Position numbers and translations under genes: made by a program. Of a stretch of DNA of 64,000 bases, positions 40,401 to 49,218 are shown piece after piece. Source of the stretch: Lactonifactor sp050944855 (lineage in GTDB: Bacteria; Bacillota; Clostridia; Lachnospirales; Lachnospiraceae). The stretch is taken from NCBI GenBank assembly GCA_050944855.1, contig JBMNRU010000007.1, forward strand, positions 62,001 to 126,000. The letters run 5' to 3'. How positions within the stretch are numbered: position 1 is the stretch's first letter; each line of letters starts with the position of its first letter. The notes beneath the pieces were generated by a model. It was not told where the DNA came from. It was given only the letters and a program-made list of their open reading frames with translations, and searched no databases.

Positions 40401-41960
40401 GCCTATTCCGGTATGGCAGGCTGTGATATGCCGGATAAGAACTGTCCCGTATGCGGCAAATTGCTGAAAAAAGAAGGATTTGATATTCCCTTTGAGACCT
40501 TTTTGGGATTTAAAGGAGATAAAGAGCCGGATATTGACTTAAACTTCTCCGGAGATTATCAGGGCAAGGCGCACCGTTACGTGGAGGTTATCTTCGGAAA
40601 TGGTCAGACTTACAAGGCCGGCACGATTGGTACACTGGCAGATAAGACGGCCTTTGGTTATGTGAAAAATTATTATGAAGAACGGGGAGAGCGGAAACGT
40701 TTCTGTGAGATCAACCGGATTGTGCAGGGATGTACCGGTGTGCGCCGGACCACAGGCCAGCATCCGGGGGGAATCATTGTACTCCCCATCGGATGGGACA
40801 TTGAAGAGTTTACGCCGGTGCAGCATCCGGCGAATGATATGAACAGTGATATCGTGACGACGCATTTTGACTATCATTCCATTGACTCTAACCTGCTGAA
40901 GCTGGATATTCTGGGACACGATGATCCAACCATGATCCGTATGCTGCAGGATCTGACCGGGCTGGATCCAAGGGAGATTCCGCTGGACAGCAAAGAGGTG
41001 ATGTCTTTATTTAAGAGTACGGAGGCATTGGGTGTTACACCGGAGGAAATCAGAGGAACGCCTTTGGGATGTCTGGGTATTCCGGAGTTCGGAACGGAAT
41101 TTGCCATGCAGATGCTAATTGACGCAAAGCCGGTGTCTTTTTCAGATCTGGTGCGGATCGCAGGTCTGTCTCATGGAACCGATGTGTGGCTGGGCAATGC
41201 GCAGACATTGATTCAGAGCGGAACGGCGACTCTTTCCACCTGTATCTGTACCCGTGATGATATTATGATCTATCTGATCAACAAGGGACTGGAGAGCGGC
41301 CTGGCCTTTACCATTATGGAGAGCGTGCGTAAGGGAAAAGGGTTAAAACCGGACTGGATTGAAGAAATGAAAGCACATGACGTGCCGGATTGGTATATTG
41401 AATCCTGTCTGAAGATCAAGTATATGTTCCCCAAGGCACATGCAGCGGCTTATGTTATGATGGGATGGCGAATTGCCTATTGTAAGATATACTATCCGCT
41501 GGCCTATTATGCGGCGTATTTTAGTATCCGTGCCACAGCCTTTTCCTATGAACTGATGTGCCAGGGAAAGGAACGCCTGGAATTCTATATGGATGATTAT
41601 AAACGAAGAATGGACAGCCTGAGCAAAAAAGAGCAGGATACGTATAAAGATATGAAGGTTGTGCAGGAAATGTACGCCAGAGGGTTTGAATTTGTACCCA
41701 TTGATCTGTATACGGCCAATGCGCATACGTTCCAGATTATTGATGGGAAGTTAATGCCGGCATTGGATACCATAGAAGGTCTGGGAGCTACGGCAGCGGA
41801 GGCGGTAGTCGATGCAGCGGCAGAGGGAAAATTCCTGTCTAAAGACGATTTCCGTATGCGGACAAAGGTCAGCAAGACGGTAATTGATTTGATGGATGAT
41901 CTGAAGCTGTTCGGGGATATACCGAATTCCAATCAGATGTCGTTGATGGATTTTTTGTAG
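37476..41960 (+). CDS. polC: DNA polymerase III alpha subunit, PolC type
   Basis: The replicative polymerase of low-GC Gram-positives, about 1494 residues. In order: an N-terminal domain, a Lys/Glu-rich linker near 190-245, an OB-fold region, and a PHP domain starting near 378 (VELHCHTKMSDMDG). A DEDDh 3'-5' exonuclease is inserted in it (FVVFDIETTGF, Asp475 and Glu477). The palm follows, with a four-cysteine zinc site (CESCHYSD ... CPVCGK) and the catalytic DIDLNFSGD, then finger and C-terminal domains. No good ATG is present. TTG 37476, with GGAGG ten bases upstream, is the best start, overlapping ispG by ten bases; GTG 37452 is an alternative. Confidence 0.96.
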   Translation: MEIKEFFQVFPQLEVEKQLRDLLETVEVTKVSINPAKDHLRVYIVSTQWIHKNYIYVLEKAIAEQCFPGIAIAVKVIEKFHLSSQYTPENFFECYRSSMYQELKEYSVLLHNVFYTAAVSFPKPDTMHLVLQQSVIAKSKQTELQEYLEKIFCERAGLPFQLEIAYREAKESKTKKNSEMRMLQEAADVVRQSALGGGKKEIPLTEESAEKEKHPEENGEKKALKKRSGEKKKENTKKNFGGDYYNRSVKRSDNPDVLYGRDFDNEPMKLEEITGEMGDVCVRGQIMTVETREIRNEKTIISFSITDFTDSIMIKMFARNEQVEEILEGIQPKAFIKLKGVTTIDRFDSELTIGSVVGIKKIPSFLSVRMDHSPQKRVELHCHTKMSDMDGVSEATELIKRAYQWGHKAIAITDHGVVQAFPEANHCFDAWGGVVPPESDFKVIYGMEAYLVDDLKNMVDNSKGQSLEDPFVVFDIETTGFSPLKNKIIEIGAVKVEKGQITEHFSHFVNPQVPIPFRIEQLTGIGDHMVADAPVIAEILPQFMEFCQGCVMVAHNAEFDMSFIKKNCEELGIEREFTSVDTVAMARFLLPKLNRFKLDTVAKAVGVPLQNHHRAVDDAACTADIFVKFIQILKERGIFQLDQLNEKSVANEEMVKKMPSYHAIILATNDVGRVNLYHLVSDSHLIYYNRRPRVPKSLYLKYQEGLLIGSACEAGELYQAILQGRPETEISRLAEFYDYLEIQPLGNNRFMLRDDKSPVSSEEDLKEINRKIVKLGQDFNKPVVATCDVHFLDPEDEVYRRIIMAGKGFDDADEQAPLYLRTTEEMLEEFAYLGHEKAEEVVITNTNKIADMCEKISPIHKGKCPPIIENSDEMLREICYQKAHEIYGEELPKAVEDRLERELHSIISNGYAVMYMIAQKLVWKSNSDGYLVGSRGSVGSSFAATMSGITEVNPLSPHYYCESCHYSDFDSEEVRAYSGMAGCDMPDKNCPVCGKLLKKEGFDIPFETFLGFKGDKEPDIDLNFSGDYQGKAHRYVEVIFGNGQTYKAGTIGTLADKTAFGYVKNYYEERGERKRFCEINRIVQGCTGVRRTTGQHPGGIIVLPIGWDIEEFTPVQHPANDMNSDIVTTHFDYHSIDSNLLKLDILGHDDPTMIRMLQDLTGLDPREIPLDSKEVMSLFKSTEALGVTPEEIRGTPLGCLGIPEFGTEFAMQMLIDAKPVSFSDLVRIAGLSHGTDVWLGNAQTLIQSGTATLSTCICTRDDIMIYLINKGLESGLAFTIMESVRKGKGLKPDWIEEMKAHDVPDWYIESCLKIKYMFPKAHAAAYVMMGWRIAYCKIYYPLAYYAAYFSIRATAFSYELMCQGKERLEFYMDDYKRRMDSLSKKEQDTYKDMKVVQEMYARGFEFVPIDLYTANAHTFQIIDGKLMPALDTIEGLGATAAEAVVDAAAEGKFLSKDDFRMRTKVSKTVIDLMDDLKLFGDIPNSNQMSLMDFL

Positions 41961-41970
41961 ACAATAAAAA

Positions 41971-42023
41971 AGAGGAAGATGTTCTCAAAGTCGTAAAATG
42001 ACTTGAGGAACATCCTCCTTTTT
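41971..42023. terminator. Long bidirectional terminator after polC
   Basis: A stem of about 20 bp pairs AGAGGAAGATGTTCTCAAAGTC with GACTTGAGGAACATCCTCC with small bulges, flanked by A- and T-runs on each side (given as 41971-41992 and 42000-42019). It serves polC and the convergent wall-protein gene. Confidence 0.85.
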
Positions 42024-42030
42024 GCTGTTG

Positions 42031-45000
42031 TTATGGTATCCATGCTCCGGAAGTATCTACATAGTAACTATCTATGTAGGTATTGGCGGCCATAGCGCCG
42101 CTTGGATACAGGTAATACCAGTGGTTGTTTTTGCTTTGCCAGCCAGTAAGCATGGCGCCGTTTGTATCCAGAAGATACCAGTATCCCTGATGGAATTGCC
42201 AGTCGGTGAGCATCGCACCGTCATCGCTTAACAGATACCAGGTGCCGCCCAGATTTAGCCAGCCAGTGGCCATAGCGCCGCTTGGATTCAGATAGTACCA
42301 GGTATTGCCCAGGAGGAGCCATTCGGTTTTCATAGCGCCGCTTGCATCCAGATAGTACCAGGTATTGCCCAAGAGGAGCCATCCGGTTTTCATAGCGCCG
42401 CTTGTATCCAGATAGTACCAGGTGCGTCCTAAAAGAAGCCATCCGGTTTTCATATAGCCGCGGCCATCGAAGTAGTACCAGGTGCCGTTTACTTCTTCCC
42501 ATTGACTTGCAGGGTATGTGCCGTCAGCCCTTTGGAGCCACCATCCGGTTTTGTCTTTCGTCCAGGTGGCAGAAGCCTGATGATCGGGAATCCATTTGCC
42601 GGTAACAGGATCGTAGTAACTGGAATTGACCCATCCAGTGAGCATGACACCATTGCCGTCAAACAGGTACCAATCGTTACCGATTTTTTGGGATCCGGTC
42701 ACCATATAGCCATTTTTATCAAAATAATAATTGCTGCCATTAATGATTTTAAAAGTTGAGACCGGGTAACTGCCGTCTTCTGTTTGATACCACCAGCCGC
42801 CGGCGTCTTGTCTCCATCCGGGTGTTATGTAATGTTCAATCCATTTGCCGTCTGCGTTAAAGTACTGATTTTTGTTTTCAATCTTATACCAGCCGTTGCT
42901 GAGCATAATACCCAATTTTTTATCAGGGGCAACGATGGAGTCATTCAGATAATACCAGTTATCCCCGCTTTGTACCCAGCCAATGGTCATCGCTCCGGTA
43001 TCTGAGAAATAGTACCATTCTCCTTCCAGTTGCTTCCATCCTGTAAGGGCGCTGCCCAGAGGGGCCTCGGTATCGTTATCAGGATTCAGGTAATACCAGC
43101 TGTTTCCGATATACTGCCATCCGGTGAGCATAAGGCCGGAGGAGTCGCAGTAGTACCAATGACCGTTATGGTCGATCCAATCAGTCTGCATGATGCCTCT
43201 GTCATCGAAATAATACCACTCTCCGGGAGTTACTTCATACCAGTGTTTGGCTGTAGCGCCTCCATCTGTGAGATAGTAATAGTTTCCGTTTTCCTGCATC
43301 CAGGTTTTTGTAACAGGATAAGGACTATTCTGGAAGTAGAACCAGCGCTTGTCTTTGTCACTGTCTTCGATCCATCCATGTACCGTATACTGTACCCAGC
43401 CGTTCGTGGCAGTCAGTACACCGTTTTTAAGGTAATAGCCTGCCTGCTGGTAGTCGGAATAGGCAATATTGCTTAGAGCCGGTACCTGGGCGGTTACCGT
43501 ATCCAGAGAAATGGTGACGGCATTACATACAGAGGCGTACCAGGTTGTAGCGTAAAGCTTACAGGGATTTCCGAAATTGCCTTCCAGCATTTGTTTTAAA
43601 TTGGAATAAGCCCCGCCCATTGTTTCAGAATAAGAAAGATCTACAATATGATTAACACTTCCTGTGAGCACGGCAATGCTGGGATGCATCGCTTTCAGGT
43701 AATTGTAAGTATTGGAACCGTAAAAACCGTGATGTCCTAATTTTAATACATCCACACCGGTAGAAGCGAAACGTTTGGCAAGACGGCTCTCATCATAGCC
43801 GGTATCCATCCCGGTTGCCGGATCAATATAGCCATCCGCAAAATTGTTAATATCTCCGCTTAAAAAAGCGGTTTTTCCGTTGGCAGAAGTTACTAAAACT
43901 CCAAGGCTGTTATGGTTGGCATCAGGAACTGCATGGAGTGTATCTTCATAATTCATAATTTCAATGGTAGCGCTGCCCAGGGTAAAAGAAGGGTTACCGG
44001 CGCCTGTATCGTTAACTGATTCATAAGGGCTTACTTTCGAAAAGGCTCCCCGCAGAGAAATCGGTGTTTCAATATCCGGCCGGCTTTCCAGAAATTCTTC
44101 CAGGATGGAAGGATCTACTACATCTTCGCTGTCAGGCGCAGTGTAAGGAAGATTGTCTTTCTGCGCAGCATAAGTGTTGTCTGTATTTTCTTCATTAACA
44201 GAAAAAACAAAGGTCTGAGAAAATAGAGCTGCCTCAGGTTCGTCTGATAAAGTAATGAGCAAAGTGTAAGGATCAGAACCGGGAATTACGGTATAACCAT
44301 CCGGGAGATCCTTTACGGAAACACTACAGGTGTTTTGATAATCAATCATCTTTCCGTCATCGGTTCGTTTGGGCAGGTCAGTGAACGAATAAGTCCATTG
44401 ATTTTCTTCCATTGTTGTTTGGCAGGTAGAGATGACAGCGCTGGTGGAGTTATCCAAAAGCTCCAATGTCAGCGATTCCGGACGGGTCTGTCCCTGATTT
44501 TCATCGTCTTCCCAGACAATGGTACCGTCTATTTTTACTGTTGCCGGGTCTACAGGAGCATCTTTATGGAAAGTTTGAATGATTGTGGCATCCACTTCAT
44601 CCGCCGCTTTTATAATATTATTATAAACCACCTGGTTATCCCAGAGTGCGGCAGGATTTGTGATATATTTGTCATCATATTTCTGGATATACACTCTGGC
44701 GGGTTTGAATTCCCGGATGATCTCATCTGCGGAACCAATATGGTCACTGTGAGCATGAGTGCCAATATAGAAAATAAAATTGTCGGAAGTTACTCCCTTG
44801 CTTTTTAAAAACCGTATTACCTGTTTTTCATATCCAATACCCTGAGAGACAATGCCATTGGTACTGCTTACAGGTCCATCCGTGTCTTCTCCGGAATCAA
44901 TCATGCCGAATGCGGTGTTGCCGGAACTATCTGTACTTTCCACTAAAATGGCATCGTTATTATCATCAATGGTTATAAAATGAATCAGAGTCCGGGAAGC

Positions 45001-45099
45001 AGAAGCTGCCTGAATCTGTTGTGTTCCGGAAAATAAAATACCGGAGAAAAGAATGCCTGCGTATAAAAGACAGGATAAAAGTTTTTTTGTTTTATGCAT
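42031..45099 (-). CDS. Large secreted metallo-beta-lactamase-fold protein with cell-wall-binding repeat tail
   Basis: A 1022-residue exported protein. A signal peptide ends near residue 32. A metallo-beta-lactamase domain of ComEC/Pce type runs to about residue 550, with metal ligands His115, His117, Asp119, His120 (THAHSDH), Asp416 (LSGD) and His456 (KLGHHG). Residues about 187-305 interrupt the fold with a Cna-B-like Ig segment (TIVWEDDENQGQTRPESLTL, WTYSFTDLP, VKDLPDGYT). From about residue 567 to the end run roughly 18-20 cell-wall-binding repeats. Overall plan resembles the pneumococcal phosphorylcholine esterase Pce (CbpE), but the substrate is unproven. ATG 45099 has GGGG nine bases upstream. 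licD is divergent and adjacent. Confidence 0.85.
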   Translation of the reverse strand: MHKTKKLLSCLLYAGILFSGILFSGTQQIQAASASRTLIHFITIDDNNDAILVESTDSSGNTAFGMIDSGEDTDGPVSSTNGIVSQGIGYEKQVIRFLKSKGVTSDNFIFYIGTHAHSDHIGSADEIIREFKPARVYIQKYDDKYITNPAALWDNQVVYNNIIKAADEVDATIIQTFHKDAPVDPATVKIDGTIVWEDDENQGQTRPESLTLELLDNSTSAVISTCQTTMEENQWTYSFTDLPKRTDDGKMIDYQNTCSVSVKDLPDGYTVIPGSDPYTLLITLSDEPEAALFSQTFVFSVNEENTDNTYAAQKDNLPYTAPDSEDVVDPSILEEFLESRPDIETPISLRGAFSKVSPYESVNDTGAGNPSFTLGSATIEIMNYEDTLHAVPDANHNSLGVLVTSANGKTAFLSGDINNFADGYIDPATGMDTGYDESRLAKRFASTGVDVLKLGHHGFYGSNTYNYLKAMHPSIAVLTGSVNHIVDLSYSETMGGAYSNLKQMLEGNFGNPCKLYATTWYASVCNAVTISLDTVTAQVPALSNIAYSDYQQAGYYLKNGVLTATNGWVQYTVHGWIEDSDKDKRWFYFQNSPYPVTKTWMQENGNYYYLTDGGATAKHWYEVTPGEWYYFDDRGIMQTDWIDHNGHWYYCDSSGLMLTGWQYIGNSWYYLNPDNDTEAPLGSALTGWKQLEGEWYYFSDTGAMTIGWVQSGDNWYYLNDSIVAPDKKLGIMLSNGWYKIENKNQYFNADGKWIEHYITPGWRQDAGGWWYQTEDGSYPVSTFKIINGSNYYFDKNGYMVTGSQKIGNDWYLFDGNGVMLTGWVNSSYYDPVTGKWIPDHQASATWTKDKTGWWLQRADGTYPASQWEEVNGTWYYFDGRGYMKTGWLLLGRTWYYLDTSGAMKTGWLLLGNTWYYLDASGAMKTEWLLLGNTWYYLNPSGAMATGWLNLGGTWYLLSDDGAMLTDWQFHQGYWYLLDTNGAMLTGWQSKNNHWYYLYPSGAMAANTYIDSYYVDTSGAWIP

Positions 45100-45233
45100 A
45101 CGTATACACCCCATCATATTATTTTAACATTTTTCCATAACAGTATAGCAGGATATCGAATAAAAATAAACAGGAAAATGTGTATGAACGTTTTAGTGTT
45201 TTTGCGGGCCGCATGGAATTTTGTGGGGAATAC

Positions 45234-45262
45234 TTGTATTGTTATAGAAAAAATGCTATGAT
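45234..45262 (+). promoter_or_regulatory. Predicted promoter of the polysaccharide locus
   Basis: TTGTAT (45234-45239), 17 bases, and TATGAT (45257-45262) with a TGC extended -10, 26 bases before licD. It is the only clear promoter before a long + strand run of closely spaced genes. The rest of the 188-base divergent region is featureless A+T-rich sequence. Confidence 0.65.
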
Positions 45263-45287
45263 AATATGACGAGTTTTGAGGTGAAAA

Positions 45288-46151
45288 ATGCAGAAAAAAC
45301 AATATGATGACCATATTTTACAAAAACTAAAAAAGACGGAATTAGATATATTAAAAGATTTTATCTCTATATGCAGGAAATACGATCTGCCCTATTTTGC
45401 CACAGGCGGAACTGCCATCGGTGCATTGCGTCATCAGGGCTTTATTCCATGGGATGATGATATTGATGTCTGTATGCTGCGGGAGGATTATGACCGGTTT
45501 ATGGAAGTTGCCCCCAGAGAAATGGGGGATCGGTATCTTTTTATGACAACAGAGACGGAAAAAAAGTATCCGCTGATGTTTGGCAAGATGGTAAAACGGA
45601 ATACCCGTTTTGTGGAAGATGCCTATCAGCAGACGGAATATCCATTGGGGATTTTCATTGACATTTTTCCTTATGATAAGACACCGGAAGATGAAACCTT
45701 GCGCAGAAAATGGCAGAAGAAGACATGGAGGATTGCCAGGATTCATGTGCTGACACTCATTCCCAATCCCAAATTGCCTGAGGGAACCGGCAGGATTAAA
45801 AAAGCAATCCTGCAGAGTGCCTGCAGATGTGCACACTATTTATTAAAGCTGTGCAGGATTGATGCAAAAAAAACTGCTTCCTGGTATCTGAAATGGGCCA
45901 CAAGCTGTCCGGAACCGGAATCAGATCTGTATATTGACTATTCCTATCTGACCGGAGAAAATCTGATGATTCGAAAGAAAGAAGCATTTCCCACGATGGA
46001 AGTGCCTTTTGAGGATACTACAGTTTCAGTTGTAAAGAATTATGATGCATTTCTGCGGCCGGAGTACGGGGATTATATGCAGCTGCCGCCGGAAGAAGAA
46101 CGGCATAATCATTATGCGGCGTATATTGATTTTGGGGAGGAATCATCGTGA
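45288..46151 (+). CDS. LicD family phosphotransferase
   Basis: A 287-residue protein of the LicD (nucleotidyltransferase-fold) family, which transfers phosphocholine or similar phospho-groups from CDP-activated donors to surface glycans. The catalytic signature is ATGGTAIGALRHQGFIPWDD followed by DIDVCM, with Asp56-58 and Asp60. The licABC genes for choline uptake and activation are not in this window, so the transferred group could be another (for example phosphoethanolamine or glycerol phosphate). GAGGTG precedes the ATG. It opens the surface-polysaccharide operon and overlaps the next gene by four bases. Confidence 0.88.
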   Translation: MQKKQYDDHILQKLKKTELDILKDFISICRKYDLPYFATGGTAIGALRHQGFIPWDDDIDVCMLREDYDRFMEVAPREMGDRYLFMTTETEKKYPLMFGKMVKRNTRFVEDAYQQTEYPLGIFIDIFPYDKTPEDETLRRKWQKKTWRIARIHVLTLIPNPKLPEGTGRIKKAILQSACRCAHYLLKLCRIDAKKTASWYLKWATSCPEPESDLYIDYSYLTGENLMIRKKEAFPTMEVPFEDTTVSVVKNYDAFLRPEYGDYMQLPPEEERHNHYAAYIDFGEESS

Positions 46152-47134
46152 ATATTTTTTATACAACGGATGAAAGGTTTGTAGGGAAAATAGCAGCCAG
46201 TATCTGTTCTGTGTTTGAGAATAACCGGGATATGGAACAGATTACGGTTTATATCATTTGCCAGGAGGTTTCTGCTGACAGCAAACAAAAGTTTGTAAGC
46301 CTGGGGGAACAGTATAACCGTTCAGTTCAGGTGATTGATTTAAAACCGTTGGATCAGTATTTTGATTTTTCTTTTGATACGAATGGCTGGGCGCCTATTG
46401 TCTTAGCGAGACTGCTTGTGGGCAAACTGCTTCCGGAATCCGTGGAAAGAGTATTGTATATGGATGGCGATACTGTCAATATTGGAAGTCTGCAGAAATT
46501 GTGGAATACAGACCTTCATGGGAAGGTTTTGGGAGCATGTATCGAGGCTACCATTGACGAAGAGAGAAAGAGAAGTCTTGATATGGAAGGCTATCCTTAT
46601 ATTAATGCGGGAGTATTATTGTTTGACCTGAAAAAGTGGCGAGAAGAACAGTGGGGAGAACAAATAATTGCGTATTACCGGGAACATTTTGGCAGACTTT
46701 TTGCAAATGATCAGGATGCAATAAACGGAGCATTAAAGGATGAGATTTACTATTTAGAACCGAAGTATAATTTCTATAATATTTATTGGTTTTATCCTTA
46801 TAGAGTGTTAAAAAAGCTAATGGGCCAGACTTACTATTACAGCAGGGATGTGGTGGGAGAATCCATTCAGAATCCGGCTATTATCCATTATCTGGGCGAA
46901 GAACGTCCCTGGAGAAAAGGAAATACACATAAGTTTCGTTCTCATTATGAAAAGTATCACGATATGACCCCCTGGAAGGATGAGCCGCTGGAAGAGGGAT
47001 GGAAATTGTACTTTATCTGCTGGAATATTTTTAATAAGGTAATGATTCCATTTCCTATGTTAAGATATCAGATTATCAATCGGCTGATTCCGGTATTTAT
47101 GAAATGGAGAAAACGGCAGCTTTCAAAGAAATAG
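46148..47134 (+). CDS. Glycosyltransferase family 8 protein
   Basis: A 328-residue retaining glycosyltransferase of GT8, the family of LPS glucosyl/galactosyltransferases such as RfaJ. The start MNIFYTTDERFVGKIAASIC and the metal-binding LYMDGDTVN (Asp106, Asp108) are diagnostic; PYINAGVLLFDLKKWRE and DQDAINGAL are further family motifs. A UDP-hexose donor is usual, but sugar and acceptor are unknown. It starts with GTG overlapping the licD stop (GTGA), with GGGGAGG seven bases upstream, so translation is coupled to licD. Confidence 0.92.
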   Translation: MNIFYTTDERFVGKIAASICSVFENNRDMEQITVYIICQEVSADSKQKFVSLGEQYNRSVQVIDLKPLDQYFDFSFDTNGWAPIVLARLLVGKLLPESVERVLYMDGDTVNIGSLQKLWNTDLHGKVLGACIEATIDEERKRSLDMEGYPYINAGVLLFDLKKWREEQWGEQIIAYYREHFGRLFANDQDAINGALKDEIYYLEPKYNFYNIYWFYPYRVLKKLMGQTYYYSRDVVGESIQNPAIIHYLGEERPWRKGNTHKFRSHYEKYHDMTPWKDEPLEEGWKLYFICWNIFNKVMIPFPMLRYQIINRLIPVFMKWRKRQLSKK

Positions 47135-47140
47135 TAAGTG

Positions 47141-48385
47141 ATGAATTCTATGAACGAAAAAAAATTATCGATACAATCTAGCATTATGTGGAACTCCATA
47201 GGAAGTATTTTCTATCTGGGATGTCAGTGGCTGATTACCGTGATCGTAGTCTGGATATCCGGACTGGAAGATGCGGGAATGCTGACGCTTGCTATGTCTG
47301 TTTCTAACATATGGTATAGTGTAGCTGTGTACGGCATGAGAAATTATCAGGTGTCGGATACACAGAATACGTTTGCCGCGGATAGTTACTTTTTAAGTCG
47401 TATAGTGACCTCCGCCATAGCTTTTGCCGGATGTGGGATCTATATCTTCATCATAGCCTATGATCCGGTGCAGAAAATCTGCATTATTTTGTATTTTATA
47501 TATAAACTTTCCGAAGCCTTTTTTGATGTATATGCAGGAGTTTATCAAAAGGAATGGCGTCTGGATTATGCCGGAAAGTCTATGATGATCCGGGGCGTGT
47601 TGACCATCAGCAGTTTTGTGGTAGTGTTAAAGTGTACAGGCAGTATGGCGTTAACTTTTGTCTGTATGGCAGTTACCTGTATTCTTTCACTGCTGTGTTA
47701 TGATATACCAAGAGTAAATCGACTGTGCAGCATGAGGTTTACATCAGAAAAGAAGAAAGTTTTTACGCTGCTGAAGATTTGTTTTCCGCTTTTGGTGTAT
47801 ACACTGTTGTCTTCCGCGATCGGAACCATTCCCCGGCTGTACCTGGAACGTATGCTGGGTGCGTATAAACTGGGAATCTATGGCTCTGTCGCTACCCCTA
47901 CGCTGATCATACAGATGGGTGCCACTTATATTTTTAATCCGTTTGTTACTGTATTTGCAGAGCGGTATGCACGAAAGGAAAAAGAAAAGTTTTTATCCGT
48001 ATTCTGGAAGTGCATGGGAACGGTGGGCCTTATTGCCGTGGCAGCTGTAATCGTAAGTGAACTGCTGGGACATTGGGGGCTGCAGTTATTGTATGGAGAA
48101 AGTGTTGCTGCACATGTGGAATTATTAACTCCTCTGGTAATCTGTACGATTTTGACAGCTTTTGCCTGGTTTTTGTGCGGAGTATTGACAGTAACACGGG
48201 ACTTTAAAGGATTAGTATTAGGAAATCTGAGTGCCGTTATTGTGGCAGCTGTATCTTCATGGAGTTTGATACAGAGATGGGATATGCAGGGAGCAAGTGT
48301 TGCTCTCGGGCTTGCTACCATAACAGAGATTATAATTTTGTGTGCTTTTTTATATAAAAGTGTAAAAAAACAATTTTCATTATAA
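47141..48385 (+). CDS. Polysaccharide flippase (Wzx/MOP superfamily)
   Basis: A 414-residue integral membrane protein with about twelve hydrophobic segments, of the polysaccharide-transporter branch of the MOP superfamily. It would flip the undecaprenyl-linked repeat unit across the membrane. Typical segments are the start SIQSSIMWNSIGSIFYLGCQ, FDVYAGVYQKEWRLDYAGKS and LERMLGAYKLGIYGSVATP. It is the only flippase candidate in the locus. The start is uncertain between GTG 47138 and ATG 47141, as no strong ribosome site is present. Confidence 0.88.
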   Translation: MNSMNEKKLSIQSSIMWNSIGSIFYLGCQWLITVIVVWISGLEDAGMLTLAMSVSNIWYSVAVYGMRNYQVSDTQNTFAADSYFLSRIVTSAIAFAGCGIYIFIIAYDPVQKICIILYFIYKLSEAFFDVYAGVYQKEWRLDYAGKSMMIRGVLTISSFVVVLKCTGSMALTFVCMAVTCILSLLCYDIPRVNRLCSMRFTSEKKKVFTLLKICFPLLVYTLLSSAIGTIPRLYLERMLGAYKLGIYGSVATPTLIIQMGATYIFNPFVTVFAERYARKEKEKFLSVFWKCMGTVGLIAVAAVIVSELLGHWGLQLLYGESVAAHVELLTPLVICTILTAFAWFLCGVLTVTRDFKGLVLGNLSAVIVAAVSSWSLIQRWDMQGASVALGLATITEIIILCAFLYKSVKKQFSL

Positions 48386-48413
48386 AAACAAGGCGTAAAA
48401 GGAAGGGATAGCT

Positions 48414-49217
48414 ATGGGATTTTGGCATGACCACACATTTGTAATATGTGCATATAAAGAGAGTCCATATCTGGAAGAGTGTATTCATTCTTTACTGCAG
48501 CAGAGTACCGGCAGTAAGATTATTATGGTGACATCTACGCCTAATGAGTATATAGAAAGTATAGCGAAAAAACACCAGATTGCACTTTATGTTAATCGGG
48601 AGGACAAAGGAATTGCACAGGATTGGAATTTTGGATATACCTGTGCCAGTACACCTTATGTTACCATTGCACATCAGGATGATATTTACTACCCTCAATA
48701 TCTGGAAGAGATCAGGAAACGTGTCAGAATGGGACAGCAGCCGCTGATCTTATTTACAGACTATCATGAGGTAAGAAATGGTAGTATTACCAAAAGAAAT
48801 AAATTGCTGACGTTGAAGAGGATTATGCTGTTTCCCATGAGGATCAGAAGAATGCAGAGCAGTATCTGGATGCGCCGCCGCATTCTGTCTTTAGGAAATG
48901 CAATTAGTTGTCCCACTGTGACGTATTATAAAAATAATCTTTCCAATCCACTGTTCCGTGTAGGTATGCGTTGTTCTTTGGATTGGGAGACTTGGGAAGC
49001 ACTTTCCCGAAAAAAAGGTGACTTTATGTACATCGCTAAACCTCTCATGGCACATCGTATCCATGAAGGTTCTGAGACGTCTGCCATTTTGGAAGAGAAT
49101 CTGCGGGTGCAGGAGGATTACGAGATGTTTTGTAAATTCTGGCCGAAACCTATTGCAAAAATATTGGTTCGATTCTATTCTAACAGCGAAAAATCAAATG
49201 CATTAAGAGGAAAATGA
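48414..49217 (+). CDS. Glycosyltransferase family 2 protein
   Basis: A 267-residue GT-A-fold glycosyltransferase. The nucleotide-binding start HTFVICAYKESPYLEECIHS, the DKGIAQDWNFGY segment and the acidic metal site HQDDIYYP at about residues 85-92 mark family 2. It has no membrane segment, so it acts on the cytoplasmic face on lipid-linked intermediates. Donor and acceptor are unknown. GGAAGGGA precedes ATG 48414. It lies one base upstream of a second GT2 gene. Confidence 0.88.
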   Translation: MGFWHDHTFVICAYKESPYLEECIHSLLQQSTGSKIIMVTSTPNEYIESIAKKHQIALYVNREDKGIAQDWNFGYTCASTPYVTIAHQDDIYYPQYLEEIRKRVRMGQQPLILFTDYHEVRNGSITKRNKLLTLKRIMLFPMRIRRMQSSIWMRRRILSLGNAISCPTVTYYKNNLSNPLFRVGMRCSLDWETWEALSRKKGDFMYIAKPLMAHRIHEGSETSAILEENLRVQEDYEMFCKFWPKPIAKILVRFYSNSEKSNALRGK

Positions 49218-49218
49218 T

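Noticed and set aside
42784..44808. Several open frames on the + strand opposite the large wall-protein gene
   Set aside because: They are antisense shadows of the repeat region and the catalytic domain, with no ribosome sites or domains.
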